The notes under the pieces were generated by a model. That model had not been told where the DNA came from. It searched no databases and saw only the letters and a program-made list of their open reading frames with translations. A stretch of 28,414 bases of DNA from JBBTTE01 sp038064375. GTDB taxonomy: Bacteria; Patescibacteriota; Saccharimonadia; Saccharimonadales; UBA4665. Location of the stretch: NCBI GenBank assembly GCA_038064375.1, contig JBBTTF010000006.1, positions 1 to 28,414 on the forward strand. Direction: 5' to 3'. Positions 16,801 to 20,460 of the stretch are shown here, piece by piece. The translations under genes were made by a program, and so were the position numbers. Position 1 is the stretch's first letter; each line of letters begins with the position of its first letter.

Positions 16801-19334
16801 CCACTCTGCAGAGTAAGCCCACCGCCGCCAGTTATAACGGCACCGGCCGCTCCCAGATTAATTGCTGTCGCGGCACCGAAGGCGTTTACGGCAGTCGCGT
16901 TAGTGTTCAATAAGTTAAAACTAGCCGCCGAAGTAGTAAGATCCCCGCCATTAACCGCCAAGTCATCGGCCAACTGCAGCCCGCCACCAGCCGTGAAATC
17001 AGTACCAGCATTGCCGACGTTGACAATCAAGTTATTGTTCATGTCAAGATTTGAAGCCGCGACACCAGTGAAAGTTATGGTGTCGGAAGCGGCATTACCA
17101 AGCGTCGTGTTGCCGTTGACCATAAGGTTCAAATCAACCGTTAGCGAATCATCTGTAAAAAGATTATCTGTTCCGCTCCGGTATAGGTTGGTGTCTTGTG
17201 ACCCGCTGGGACCAAACACCAACCTACCCGACGCGTCAAAGGCTGTCAGGATAGCACCGCTGCCGTCCTGAAGTTGTATTAGATCAGCGGTCTGCGAAGC
17301 ACGCCCTTGTATTATTAGTCCTTGTGTACCCGCGTTTCCAGTATCTATATTCAGGGTGCGTTTGATAGTGGTGATGAGGTTTTGGTTGCCATTATTGATA
17401 GTCACGTTGCCGCCAGCCGAGATGTGGAAAGCATCAGTTCCACTTGTTGTCTGCACGACTAAGCTAAAACCAGTCTGGCCAGCGCCGGGATCGATAAGAA
17501 CGGTGGTAGCCGAACTGCTTGCGGCACCCTTAACATACAGCCCGCTCTGGGTGTCGTTGGTGCTAACAACACTGAGCACGCCATTGTTAGTCGTGGTATT
17601 AACACCTACGAAAGTGCTGTCGTCGTATATCAAGCCAGTAGCGAGAGTACTGGGGTCTGTGAAACGGGCAACATAATTAGCCGTGCCGCTGCCACCGATA
17701 GTACCGCTGCCACAATTCGCTAAAGTCTGCAGACAGACAGTATCGCTACTGCCGCCAGCAATGCTTGGAAGTTGGTAGATAGCAGTGCCAGTGCCGCTTG
17801 GAGCAACCGCTTGAAGGGCGCTTAAGTTGGAATTAGTGCTGTTGGCCAGATTAAGAACACCAGCTACAGATCCAGCTACACCGGCAGTAATACCACCAGC
17901 GCCTTGCACAGCCAGCGTTCCGCCCAAAGTCGTCGCGCCGGTGCCGACCGATAATGTGTTCGTTCCTGTAATCGTGGTGTTGCCATTGAGGCTGACCGCT
18001 CCGGAGCCAGAGCTAAAAGTACCCGACCCAGTCTGAGAAATGTTGGCGTTGGTGTTGATCGAACCGTTTACATCCAACATGTAGCTAGCGTTAGGAAGAT
18101 TAGTGCCGACTCCAATACTGACACCGTTATCGAATAGCAATGAATTACCGATCTGAGTACCACCTGCATTGGTGAACTTAGGCAAGTAGTTCTGAGTGCC
18201 GCCACTAGATGTCACACCGCTACCACCACCGGTACAGTTGCCTAGATTCAGCAAACAAACCGTATCTGTTGCACCGCCCGAATCAGGAATCGTAATAACT
18301 TGGTTCTGTCCCGCTGGCGCCAATCCTCTTAGGATTGTCATGTTGGCATTACCGGTGTTAGCCAAACTTAGACTACCTGCTGCCGAGCTTGGAGTTCCTA
18401 GTGTCAGACCAGTTGCACCCTGAATGGTTGCGCCGCCAGCAGTTATTGTCAGACTCCCGTTTAGAGTCGCTCCTCCGAACGTAGGCGTCGAAGCAGCCGC
18501 AATGTCTTGCGGCAGAGTCAGTGTGATATTACCGGTGTTAGACGATACATTTACCTGATTTGCAGTGCCAAATAATCCAAGTACACCGCCGTTAGTAACA
18601 GTGGTACCGCTGATGCTGATTCCCGCACCTGCCGCTAAGGTTACATCACCAGTCAGACCTTGAAAGCTAGTAACCTTAGGTCCACTGGTGCCGCCGTTAG
18701 CCGTCGCCTGCAAGATGTCAGCCGACAACGATAGCTGATTGCCGGTGATGGCAAGTCCATTACCCAGAGTTAGTGCGCCGCTTCTACCACCAATTGAAGA
18801 TACAGACTGTGTCGCAGCCGTAGGCAGCAAACTAACAAACTGCTTACCATTGTAGTAATACGGTTGGTTGGTAGTGCTGTCGTAGTAGATCTGTCCAATT
18901 GAGGGCTTCTGCGGAACAGAGGTCGGCGTCAGTATAAAAGCGTTATTGACTGTTAGTTGGCCGTTAATGGCCAATCTGTTCATCTCGCCCGACTCAAGCT
19001 CTCGATTAGTTTTGATATCGCTCACCTGTATTGCGCCAACGGCGTAATTGGTGCTGCCTGAGCCAGAGGAGCTAGACTTATCACCTCGCCCAGCTAGGCT
19101 GAGCAGCAAAGTACCAAACAATCCAAGCAGCAGAACAACTAAGACAACGGCGCCAGTTATGTATAGTGCTGATCTGTTAAACTTCAACAACTTTAGTGTT
19201 GGGCCGTTATAGCTAGGGGCCGGAGCCGAGACGATGGGCTGATCGGATTGGATAACCGGCTGCAACTCAAGACTTGAGCCATAAGCTGGGCTACTGTACA
19301 TACCCTTAGAGTTTTTGCTGTCCGGTTCCATCAC
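1875..19334 (-). CDS. Giant membrane-anchored modular surface fibre or adhesin (5,819 residues)
   Basis: One uninterrupted frame. Residues 1-55 are a polar, Pro/Ser-rich cytoplasmic tail and 56-82 a transmembrane helix. There is no cleavable signal, so the rest should project outward. After a Ser/Gly linker comes a tail-fibre-like motif (IGQIYYDSTTNQPYYYNG, about 146-163), then long Gly/Ser/Thr/Asn beta repeats with phage-fibre signatures (GLTGDVTL, GDLTGTYPNPTI, GNGSGLTTLNGSNISSGT, YGGTGLN). Further modules in order are: LVIVD propeller about 2470-2756; jelly-roll units about 2838-2991 and 3408-3561; a nested jelly-roll cluster about 3604-4190; kelch propeller about 4252-4570; jelly-roll about 4667-4821; FnIII-like about 4970-5070; kelch propeller about 5190-5501; and a C-terminal beta-sandwich head. 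Twelve AFQxQNAxGxxLxxVDT-type linkers punctuate it. Start choice: GTG at 19334 or, more likely, the adjacent ATG at 19331; the ribosome binding site is weak. Attachment to another cell is the inferred role. No catalytic motif is seen. Confidence 0.93.
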   Translation of the reverse strand: MMEPDSKNSKGMYSSPAYGSSLELQPVIQSDQPIVSAPAPSYNGPTLKLLKFNRSALYITGAVVLVVLLLGLFGTLLLSLAGRGDKSSSSGSGSTNYAVGAIQVSDIKTNRELESGEMNRLAINGQLTVNNAFILTPTSVPQKPSIGQIYYDSTTNQPYYYNGKQFVSLLPTAATQSVSSIGGRSGALTLGNGLAITGNQLSLSADILQATANGGTSGPKVTSFQGLTGDVTLAAGAGISISGTTVTNGGVLGLFGTANQVNVSSNTGNITLTLPQDIAAASTPTFGGATLNGSLTITAGGATIQGATGLTLGTPSSAAGSLSLANTGNANMTILRGLAPAGQNQVITIPDSGGATDTVCLLNLGNCTGGGSGVTSSGGTQNYLPKFTNAGGTQIGNSLLFDNGVSIGVGTNLPNASYMLDVNGSINTNANISQTGSGTFSSGSGAVSLNGNTTITGTNTLSVGTGATTLGGTLAVQGAGGITAGVAGSVAGVLNLANSTNSNLSALQAVAPSGTGTAIYQLPSIAGGSSDTVCLQTLANCGSGTIGGSGTANYVARFTDPSTLATGLIYDDSTFVGVNTTTNNGVLSVVSTNDTQSGLYVKGAASSSATTVLIDPGAGQTGFSLVVQTTSGTDAFHISAGGNVTINNGNQNLITTIKRTLNIDTGNAGTQGLIIQGRASQTADLIQLQDGSGAILTAFDASGRLVFGPSGSQDTNLYRSGTDNLFTDDSLTVDLNLMVNGNTTLGNAASDTITFTGVAASNLDMNNNLIVNVGNAGTDFTAGGGLQLADDLAVNGGDLTTSAASFNLLNTNATAVNAFGAATAINLGAAGAVITGGGGLTLQSGGTNTTLNLQSNGTGAVNVGTNATNHTTTVGTTSGSSALYLRGGTGDVWLTSQNNITVNAINNIDITSAEFGNISILGGDGANVAVASGINANLMLTGGSGGVNITASGDLNTGTIVKTASNSTAAFQVQNASSAATLLVDTTNSRVAINQASAAYTLDVNGDINVTSGSAYRINGTDINTGGTLTNVAYLNQGNTFTTGTNSFTAAGTALAVTNNATIGGTLNGQTISSSANFTGTLTVQGGSLTVGIPGTTAGSINLANSTSSRQVILQGLNPTGAGNATIQFPSIAGGATDTVCLYTLANCTGVGGGITGGGTTGNIAIFTGAGTIGDSTLSESGSTVTASGNVAIQGASSLALGTASTNTGSIAFYNSTNGNTVTLQAGASGSNFSLTLPTAVGSNGDCLTTSGGGVLVFAACTGGAGGGVTSLDGQTGVLALSNATGSAGTITIDDASTTQKGIAQFNSTNFTASSGTINTIQDIATTSSPTFGGLTISGTTTLSALNSVGVVHTNGFGVLSTSAIVDADLQAGTFANITGTGALTAGSIGGSFGNINIGTNIFTGNGSGLTTLNGTNISSGTVADARLSANVTLQGNTFNGINQLVQLDGSGFLPVLNGSALTSLNGSNISSGTVANTYLTGSGALTVTAGGGLINGGSVSLGGSTTLDIGAGDGITVNANDVAVDSTVCRTSNNCTATGSAGGDLTGTYPNPTIASLQGETLTISGTPTTGSVLQYNGSAFVDGLITNTNLQAGTFSSITGTGALTAGSIGGSFGNINIGTNIFTGNGSGLTTLNGSNISSGTVANARLVNSGALTVTAGTGLSGGGSVALGSSTTIDLANTAVTLGSYGSASSVATFTVDAQGRLTAAASTPIAINGNQITSGVVGSTYGGTGLNTSASTGVPSISAGTWSVNALLPASLGGTGSAYTAFTGATAARTYTLPDTSTTICTTSSVCAGYAPSTGGSYIAKNANDTSSASYLGTLLGLTNSNSGAAGVLSLTNSGTNSALSVTQSGNPTAGQALIFANNLNGTPTGNLLDLQAGSVSMFSVDAAGNTTIAGTLGVTGIITGNGSGLTTLNGSNISSGTVANARLVNSGALTVTAGTGLSGGGSVALGSSTTIDLANTAVTLGSYGSASSVATFTVDAQGRLTAAASTPIAINGNQITSGVVGSTYGGTGLNTSASTGVPSISAGTWSVNALLPASLGGTGSAYTAFTGATAARTYTLPDTSTTICTTSSVCAGYAAAAVSGNYIQQIPTNTAANTITPATSGVVGLTVNGTNTGTAATALDVIQGFAANGQNISLTNTTGTQAAGLAINRNAGGGTTTDLLNLTNTAGTATNAITIAGTFTNLINSTNFTVTNAGAVTAVGVNSGAGLLQGALGLTVSGAVANINASSNFDTNINTGTSTGAVNIGNSAAGAISLQGGSSINLTAGTASTISTAAGDLTLQGGSGTVSLGTSTTLTNSTGGLSVVAGGVGQNLNLDAATSGVINIGNTSTGNILLGGGSASTGCTVTNATGDFACAGNINSVGGAFQLNGADINAGGTLSNVAYLDTTQTFTGDNTFTGTLLQQNTVDSAAAFQIQNAAAISLLNADTTSMRVSIGSIGTPTGQLYVGGAITTGGSSVSTGAGVYSLHVQGKYAYVVHTTGTDSLDIFDITDPNAPVQVGTAITATDPRGVYVQGRYAYVVNNGTGSLQIFDVSNPASPTAVGSLSGISNPEFIYVQGRYAYVAAYGTNTLRIIDVSNPTNPTFAGSVASSSPLSIFVQGRYAYIAGNNTLQIFDVGNPANPVSAGSVSTGAFSQPHSVYVQGRFAYVVTTQTQELQIFDISNPASPTLYGSVATTANDPYVVYVQGRYAYVVGTDLLETIDISDPVTPTSVGSYATGGTPVDLQVQGRYAYVAVGASLEVFDVGGAYIQQLETGGLETGTLTTNGDASIGGSASIQGGLTVFDSSQFNGNLGVSGNALFSSGASATAFQVQNSNGTNLLSMDTLATPNLIINSSFESAGTTGWAARTTATLTQSTAEQYVNAASLSVATGAAANNGAKYNYALASSTQYSLSFYAKLSSGTFTTMQAGRTDNGTTGGETNCLTGQTVSTTQWTRFTCTFTTGTTSGTPYIYIKQSDATARTFFIDGVQLELAAASTTFKPGTLAIDAVVNSHMTFQNGTDTTNAFQIQNSAGTSNLLVADTINNRLAVGQATANYKLDVNGDINITTGNAYKINGVDICTSSGCTVLASSGIKNQTTSQTSANFNIQSTADASITGVLMSRASQTADLLQSQNSSGTKLSGISADGSLTANAQATGTTATTSGTGTNTTTVTLTGSAFTDGDVILIDNAGQDYYTRITAGGGTASLTVSPAVTFEAGVTVTKYIIQNIGATTADYTTQSNRFFQGYFLGGVVAGAGTTTLSDSRLSSTTAMNFNSPSYIFQPTGDSATVFQVLNNAGTQLFNVDSLANAISIGNTQTNGSISLGAAMTTGTINIGGTGAQTGNIDIGTGTGAQSLNFGTGGTGAKTVTIGSTASTGQTMLQSGTNGTLVKGATSTTAFQVQNANSDQLFNVDTTATQNLLTNSNFETNITGWSAKGSAATPAFDITQRYIGIGSLKEVTTAAANDGTKYDYALASNTTYGFSFYAKLDSASVAFATMNVGYSNDGSTDTDCLSAQTVTTGGWTRFSCLFTTGTTSGTPYVYIKQSDATIHTFYIDGAQLQTSSVTSYKLGQAQINGIITSPVNIQNQSNSTTAFTIQNASGEQLFGVDTTTTVNLLSNSSMESDLAGWSPKSIFTINTDFETSTTSWTKLGTNDAISRTTGEFYNGTASLQVDTSATDAAGADGARFTFSLLSSTTYTFSVYAKASGSSFSTFELGRSEDGTTRTSCLTAQTVNTSGWANYTCTFTTGGSVSGTRYMYVRQTDQATRTFYIDSVSLTDSVLSRSTSQHYSGDSSMRIVTTATINDGAKYNHALASNTTYTYSFYSNLASGSFRALQFGRSDNGMPESEKTCTGSQTVTIGVWTRYSCTFTTGNVSGSPYLFIKQSTLTSAEDYYVDAVQLETASSTNLIGNGDIEVNADGWLPANYIANGEFESDIIDTIPAGWAGLGAAITKVTTEHNLGLGSTKVVTTAAADDGARTTTLSTGLSPSKTYTFTIYAKAASGSFGTLELGRSEDAGSTDTSCLTGQTVTTAWAMYTCTFTTGGAVSGGSYVYVKQTDATARTFYIDSASLTTATVTRTTGEFNTGAASLQVDTVALAQDGARYKYGLQANTNYTVVSYAKLSSGTFTAFQIGRSDTGLTDTSCLTSQTVTTSGWTRYECNFTTGSTVNTDTSYIYFKQTTLTGAPRTLYIDSVSVISSSPPLPYQQGRVSIAGVVSSPVTFQASTNSSTAFQVLNASGGSLLTIDSTTANTVINGSNVGETQAWPSTTANASNGGTFEDAGMVAANGYMYVVGGFDNNTLATGTSTVSYAKIKSNGALGNWTVTSPMPATLYHHTTVVSNGYIYTIGGFDDAIGYSDAVYYAKLNSDGTVGTWRSTTPINNSSTTRSEHASIVANGYLYVIGGIDNGSAATNDIYYTKLNADGSVGAWSTARDLPLALSSMAASFANGYVYITGGNDSGFAPINTTYFAKLSSDGTIGTWNTANSLPAVVADHQTVVLNGYIYSIGGYGTSNVDTNSVYYAKLNPNGSVGSWVTNANSLTTANSSFGAATANGYIYIGGGWNNTGYYVGAGTAAISYTSTARTQIAGSLDLVGASGQTLSDSGTGGSLTAGNTTIVGTLDVIDQAHFMQGVSINGTLTAQGDTAIRSATNSVTAFQVQNASGSSLVSVDTATTPNLISNSSFETDTNGWTDTWTSASTRSKTTNQHYVGKASLQIDTTANATAGVTYLYGLSASTQYTLSFYAKAGSSFTTMNVGRSDVGDASRTNCLTGQTVSTTVWTRYTCTFTTGATVATWGTPYIYIEQTDSTARTFYIDGAQLEQAAAATNFKLGTVAIDGIINSHAIFQNSVDSTTAFQIQNAAGQSLFTADTINSTLNIANNTTASTVNIGASIGAGNTQTINIGSSSTATSNTALTVGSQQGASATTIQAGTAGIDMITPSAAGLTLQNSTGEVLFEAGGTGGGHLTLTHAALYLDGVPLPGSPTLGSSGIGGSLAAGNYAYRVSSTDSTGLESTAIDTTPGDVTTTGATSQNTISWTQVSGATGYYIYRSTDSGASWAREYVGNVASAIDNGVTYAWAGPDVTAYGRTNYSASITLQSGGALFLDNTGYVYLNKNNSTGDTELINLNGKSTIVSSDSFKFVNTTSYTTNLNISNTGQTLLQNSVDSDTAFQIQNANGDNLLQVDTASNNIKIGGNNSAELTQLANNTALPVAIGYQSSVTANGYVYVIGGIDGATALTSVRYAKINADGTNSTWTATTSLPGGTYPAGTGEHVSVVANGYVYVIGGYNGSSALNIVSYAKLNADGTVGSWSTTTNLPNALDSHSGFTANGYVYVVGGFDGTSNHGETYYAKLNADGTIGSWTATSSLPSGEKRTWSSSVVANGYAYVIGGKDNGGTYRDTTYYAKLNSNGTVGAWAATTTLPQARAIGSAVVANGYVYYIGGEITSTNNVQNNIYYARLNGDGTTGTWNSTANMSLARDAHTSVVLNGYVYVIGGYSTTWEASVYKFSTQRIQVGGALDLVGLGGSNLADGEIGSGGELTAGNTNIVGLLQVQGQANFAQGVNVTGNLSVGGTVTLKNTADSTTAFQIQNAANTPLFVADTTNSRLYVGNPTADSTGAILVLDTKNTSGDPTGVDGAMYYNSSSKSFRCYSNGAWRSCMAGVVFANTSVPGGNTINTTTAETNFASNYTIPANDCQPGRVYKVTARGVWGQNADANVQIRVKMGTTVVGSTLNNNTAAGGTETNRLWTTDFNIICQTTGGSGTVEGQGIFGAFFDSDRVSAHWEMKNTGAVTIDTTTSQTLQMSIQWGTSHANNTFTLRQFIVEASGP
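1878..2465 (-). other. C-terminal head of the giant fibre: fibre-end motif plus beta-sandwich domain
   Basis: The protein ends with a tail-fibre-type hairpin, DGAMYYNSSSKSFRCYSNGAW, whose two Cys flank the strand (FRCYSNGAWRSC). A beta-rich domain of about 165 residues follows. It starts near VVFANTSVPGG and contains TIPANDCQPGRVYKV and a final RQFIVEASGP strand. The pattern (a polar loop, TIPAN, a Pro-Gly turn, then alternating strands) is that of small knob domains at the tips of phage tail proteins. It is the probable distal, exposed end. Confidence 0.5.
2830..3765 (-). other. Kelch beta-propeller, six blades (distal propeller of the giant fibre)
   Basis: Six consecutive blades of about 50 residues share the core ANGYVYVIGG, a short loop, YYAKLNADGTVGSW and a closing TTxLP strand with H or R before the next core. 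This is the kelch signature: double Gly after a hydrophobic strand, then spaced aromatic residues. The propeller is bordered downstream by the module IQVGGALDLVGLGGSN, which also borders the propeller of the second giant protein. Confidence 0.85.
4123..4425 (-). other. Fibronectin type III-like domain
   Basis: A segment of about 100 residues contains LAAGNYAYRVSSTDSTGLES, then NTISWTQVSGATGYYIYRST and a closing YVGNV...ITYAW-type strand region. ISWTxVxGATGYYIYRS is the classic FnIII B-to-C strand pattern. It sits between a strand-repeat region and an AFQIQNA linker. It is the only FnIII-like unit I find in the window. Confidence 0.7.
4870..5335 (-). other. CBM-like jelly-roll unit 7
   Basis: The unit runs from NLISNSSFETDTNGW to FYIDGAQLEQAAAATNFKLG. 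This is the pattern of family 4/9-type carbohydrate-binding modules and related lectin jelly rolls: N..FE...GW start, YTLSFYAK middle strand, FYIDGAQLE final strand. Two Cys, in NCLTGQTV and YTCTF, are conserved in all seven units of this protein and probably form a disulfide. Ligand unknown. Confidence 0.7.
5625..6580 (-). other. Kelch beta-propeller, six blades (proximal propeller of the giant fibre)
   Basis: Six blades with cores such as ANGYMYVVGG, SNGYIYTIGG, ANGYLYVIGG, ANGYVYITGG, LNGYIYSIGG and ANGYIYIGGG are each followed by YYAKLNSDGTVGTW-like strands. It has the same blade grammar as the propeller at 2830-3765 but is clearly diverged from it, so this is an old duplication rather than a recent copy. 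Confidence 0.85.
6765..8523 (-). other. Cluster of four CBM-like jelly-roll units in two nested pairs
   Basis: Reading toward the C terminus: a start segment alone (SNSSMESDLAGWSPKS, 8467-8523); then a complete unit (INTDFETSTTSW to FYIDSVSLT, about 8030-8466); then a unit lacking its start (VLSRSTSQHYSGDSS to YYVDAVQLETASS, about 7655-8030). The same order repeats: start alone (IGNGDIEVNADGWLPANY, about 7590-7652), complete unit (IANGEFESD to FYIDSASLT, about 7140-7590), startless unit (TVTRTTGEFNTGAAS to LYIDSVSV, about 6765-7140). The simplest reading is one jelly roll inserted into another after its first strand, followed by duplication of the composite. All four carry the conserved Cys pair. 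Confidence 0.65.
8650..9113 (-). other. CBM-like jelly-roll unit 2
   Basis: A complete unit from LLTNSNFETNITGW to FYIDGAQLQTSSVTSYKLG, with YGFSFYAKL, DCLSAQTV and RFSCLF in the usual places. It is preceded by the linker AFQVQNANSDQLFNVDTT and followed by another linker of the same kind, like units 1 and 7. Confidence 0.7.
10360..10822 (-). other. CBM-like jelly-roll unit 1
   Basis: A complete unit from LIINSSFESAGTTGW to FFIDGVQLELAAASTTFKPG, with YSLSFYAKL, NCLTGQTV, RFTCTF and YIYIKQSD strands. It is the closest to a clean single copy and is useful as the reference for the interrupted units at 6765-8523. It is flanked on both sides by AFQxQN linkers. Confidence 0.7.
11066..11925 (-). other. 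Seven-blade LVIVD-type beta-propeller
   Basis: Seven repeats of about 41 residues carry the core VxVQGRYAYVV, then LxIFDVSNPxxPxxVGS. Seven YAYV/FAYV/YAYI cores can be counted. This is the LVIVD repeat pattern of bacterial surface propellers; the number fits one closed seven-blade ring. The VQGR...AYV strand is nearly invariant while the loop after it varies, as expected if the loops form a binding face. Confidence 0.8.
13081..13607 (-). repeat. 527-bp exact direct repeat inside the giant gene, copy A
   Basis: I compared it line by line with 13933-14459 and saw no difference. The bases just outside both ends differ (T against G at the left edge; G against A at the right edge). It encodes the fibre block from GNGSGLTTLNGSNISSGT through VDAQGRLTAAAST and YGGTGLN to the Cys pair ICTTSSVCAGY. 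Identity at the DNA level implies a recent duplication or gene conversion. It could also be an assembly artefact. Confidence 0.9.
13933..14459 (-). repeat. 527-bp exact direct repeat inside the giant gene, copy B
   Basis: Second copy of the element at 13081-13607, offset by 852 bp. A third, diverged partial copy of its outer edge and of the sequence next to it (AAAAATATTAGTGCCGATG at 14460 and again at 15126) lies about 670 bp further on. The region has therefore expanded more than once. Confidence 0.9.
19089..19169 (-). other. N-terminal transmembrane anchor of the giant fibre
   Basis: Residues 56-82 (ALYITGAVVLVVLLLGLFGT and onward) are a long uninterrupted hydrophobic segment. KLLKFNR precedes it and GRGDKSSSSGSGS follows. 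The basic residues on the N-terminal side predict a cytoplasmic N terminus and an external bulk. The helix is too far from the start, and lacks a cleavage motif, for a normal signal peptide. Confidence 0.85.
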
Positions 19335-19379
19335 TGTTTTTTGTTACTCTTTTGTTTATATATAAAAAGCTGTAATTCT

Positions 19380-19408
19380 ATGATAAACCCCTTATGGTAG
19401 GCGTACAA
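19380..19408 (-). promoter_or_regulatory. Candidate promoter of the 17.5-kb gene
   Basis: On the minus strand TTGTAC (19408-19403) and TATCAT (19385-19380) are separated by 17 bases, which would start transcription near 19373 with a leader of about 40 bases. The leader is A/T-rich (a TATATATAA stretch and a run of A). It holds only an AGAG about 11 bases before the GTG/ATG pair, so the ribosome binding site is weak for so large a product. Confidence 0.5.
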
Positions 19409-19888
19409 GCAAATCGGTCTCATTTTGTACTCTGTTGTCACCCCTGTTAGCTGATCACATATTCGGTATCGCCCCTGTTAATTTTGAACACAAAAATGAT
19501 GTGCTTTTGACAGCTAAATGCCTCCTGCTTAGTTGTAGGCTGTGGAGATGCGTTGTTTTCGCCTTGGTTCGGGCATTTAACATACACACTTGGTGCGCCT
19601 AATTGACACATTTGGTGCGCATATTTAGTACCTTAGCGCGAGAACGATAAAAAACTCCGAGCTGAAGAATTAACAGATTGAAGTAGCCTTATAATACCAG
19701 CCTTCTGATATTAGTTAGGATTGTTTTGCAGATGATAATGAGCGTACTGTGCGTTGGTGGCTTTTTGCTATGATTGAGGGTGTGTCGGCTGGCGTCTTCT
19801 GGGCCCGCTAGAGCTTGGTTGTGGCGCAATTGGTGTCACGCACCACTCTAGCCCCAAAATGGCCCTAAACAAGCCCTAAATGGCCCAA
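19409..19888. promoter_or_regulatory. Intergenic spacer with paired direct repeats
   Basis: About 480 bases without a credible gene. CCCCTGTTA occurs at 19441-19449 and 19472-19480, 31 bases apart. ACACAYTTGGTGCGC occurs at 19584-19598 and 19606-19620, 22 bases apart with one difference. AAATGGCCC occurs at 19857-19865 and 19878-19886, 21 bases apart. Spacings near two and three helical turns suit protein binding on one DNA face. GCTAGAG/CTCTAGC (19807-19813/19846-19852) encloses TGGTG/CACCA (19831-19835/19841-19845), a possible structured end for the upstream operon, but there is no U tract. Confidence 0.4.
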
Positions 19889-20020
19889 TCAAATGGTTTT
19901 GAAGATCGGGTCGCCTTGGATCATGCGGCGTAATGCCTCCTGCTGACGGCGCTCTTTCATAGAGAGCCGCTTTAGGAGGCGGTCGTCTTGTGCCTTACGT
20001 TGTTTGTCCTCTTGTTTCAT
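19889..20020 (-). CDS. Small highly charged helical protein, 43 residues
   Basis: It reads MKQEDKQRKAQDDRLLKRLS, continues with MKERRQQEALRRM and ends GDPIFKTI before TGA. Nearly half the residues are K, R, D or E. With no Pro or Gly before residue 36, the first 34 residues should form one amphipathic helix or short coiled coil. GGGGAG lies seven bases before the ATG, a strong ribosome binding site. The ATG overlaps the TGA of a 16-codon ORF (ATGA), which itself starts just after the giant gene ending at 20081. This spacing suggests cotranslation with the giant fibre. No signal peptide or membrane segment is visible, so it should be cytoplasmic. It matches no family I recognise; a role at the cytoplasmic side of fibre synthesis or export is speculation. 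Confidence 0.6.
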   Translation of the reverse strand: MKQEDKQRKAQDDRLLKRLSMKERRQQEALRRMIQGDPIFKTI

Positions 20021-20067
20021 ACCTTTTCTCCCCTTCTCTTATTTGTTTTCACGGTGAAATTTGACAT
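20017..20067 (-). CDS. 16-residue micro-ORF coupling the giant gene to the 43-residue ORF
   Basis: ATG at 20067-20065 is preceded by AAGGAG (20078-20073) with a five-base gap, a near-ideal ribosome binding site that begins two bases after the stop of the giant gene. The peptide is MSNFTVKTNKRRGEKV. Its TGA (20019-20017) overlaps the next ATG (20020-20018). It may be a leader peptide for translational coupling, a real micro-protein, or the front of a longer protein joined to the 43-residue ORF by frameshifting near GGAGAAAAGG. The perfect palindrome TTTCACGGTGAAA (20047-20059) lies inside it. Confidence 0.4.
   Translation of the reverse strand: MSNFTVKTNKRRGEKV
20028..20037 (-). promoter_or_regulatory. 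Ribosome binding site of the 43-residue ORF
   Basis: AGAAGGGGAG on the minus strand, seven bases before the ATG at 20020. It lies within the upstream 16-codon ORF, the arrangement expected for termination-reinitiation. It is what makes the 43-residue ORF credible despite its size. Confidence 0.6.
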
Positions 20068-20080
20068 ATTAACTCCTTGC

Positions 20081-20460
20081 CTACTGCAGGCTAACTAGTA
20101 TCCAAACTAGGTTATTGGCATCTTGTTGGCTGGTGGTCTTACCGATGATTGAACCAGTGGCGGCCGAGGCTGGAGTTTGAACAGTTCCCTCACCTATGCT
20201 GGTGCTCAGTAGCTTACCGGCCTTAAGTGGTGTAGGCGCGTTTCCAAGCCCATCAGGTGTAGTATCGACACGGACTTGAACCCAGCCACTAATGGCGACG
20301 TCAATGTTATCGCCGATCGCGCCGCCGGTAACAGCAACACCGATGACACGGGTGTCGCTGGTGTTGGTTGTAGTGGTGATCTCGCCTTCGTGGCCGTCAG
20401 TGTCGTCTAGGATTACTACGCTGCCGGCAGTAATAGCCTTGTTTGCCTTGAAGGTCTTGA
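20081..20460 (-). other. C-terminal barrel-like domain of the second fibre
   Basis: About 125 residues. ITAGSVVILDDTDGHEGEI is followed by TRVIGVAVTGGAIGDNIDVA, GWVQVRVDT, PLKAGKLLSTS, GSIIGKTTSQQD and the end VWILVSL. The order (AG-V-V, IGVA, G-V-V, AG-L, IGK, V-L-V) is the same as in the domain at 20900-21265 and in phage decoration-type small barrels (DUF2190-like). It is likely the distal cap. Confidence 0.5.

Noticed and set aside
1875..19334. Possible recoding of TGA as glycine (as in some candidate phyla)
   Set aside because: Glycine is written only with GGN codons over thousands of positions and no in-frame TGA occurs. TGA fits as the stop of both micro-ORFs.
19455..19583. 42-codon minus-strand ORF (MLNARTKAKTTHLHSLQLSR...)
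   Set aside because: No ribosome binding site, no recognisable domain, and it overlaps the direct repeats and upstream control region of the giant gene.
19719..19805. Plus-strand open stretch ending ERTVRWWLFAMIEGVSAGVF
   Set aside because: It has a protein-like look but no start codon with a ribosome binding site, and a stop lies directly upstream. It could be a gene remnant, but nothing supports an identity.
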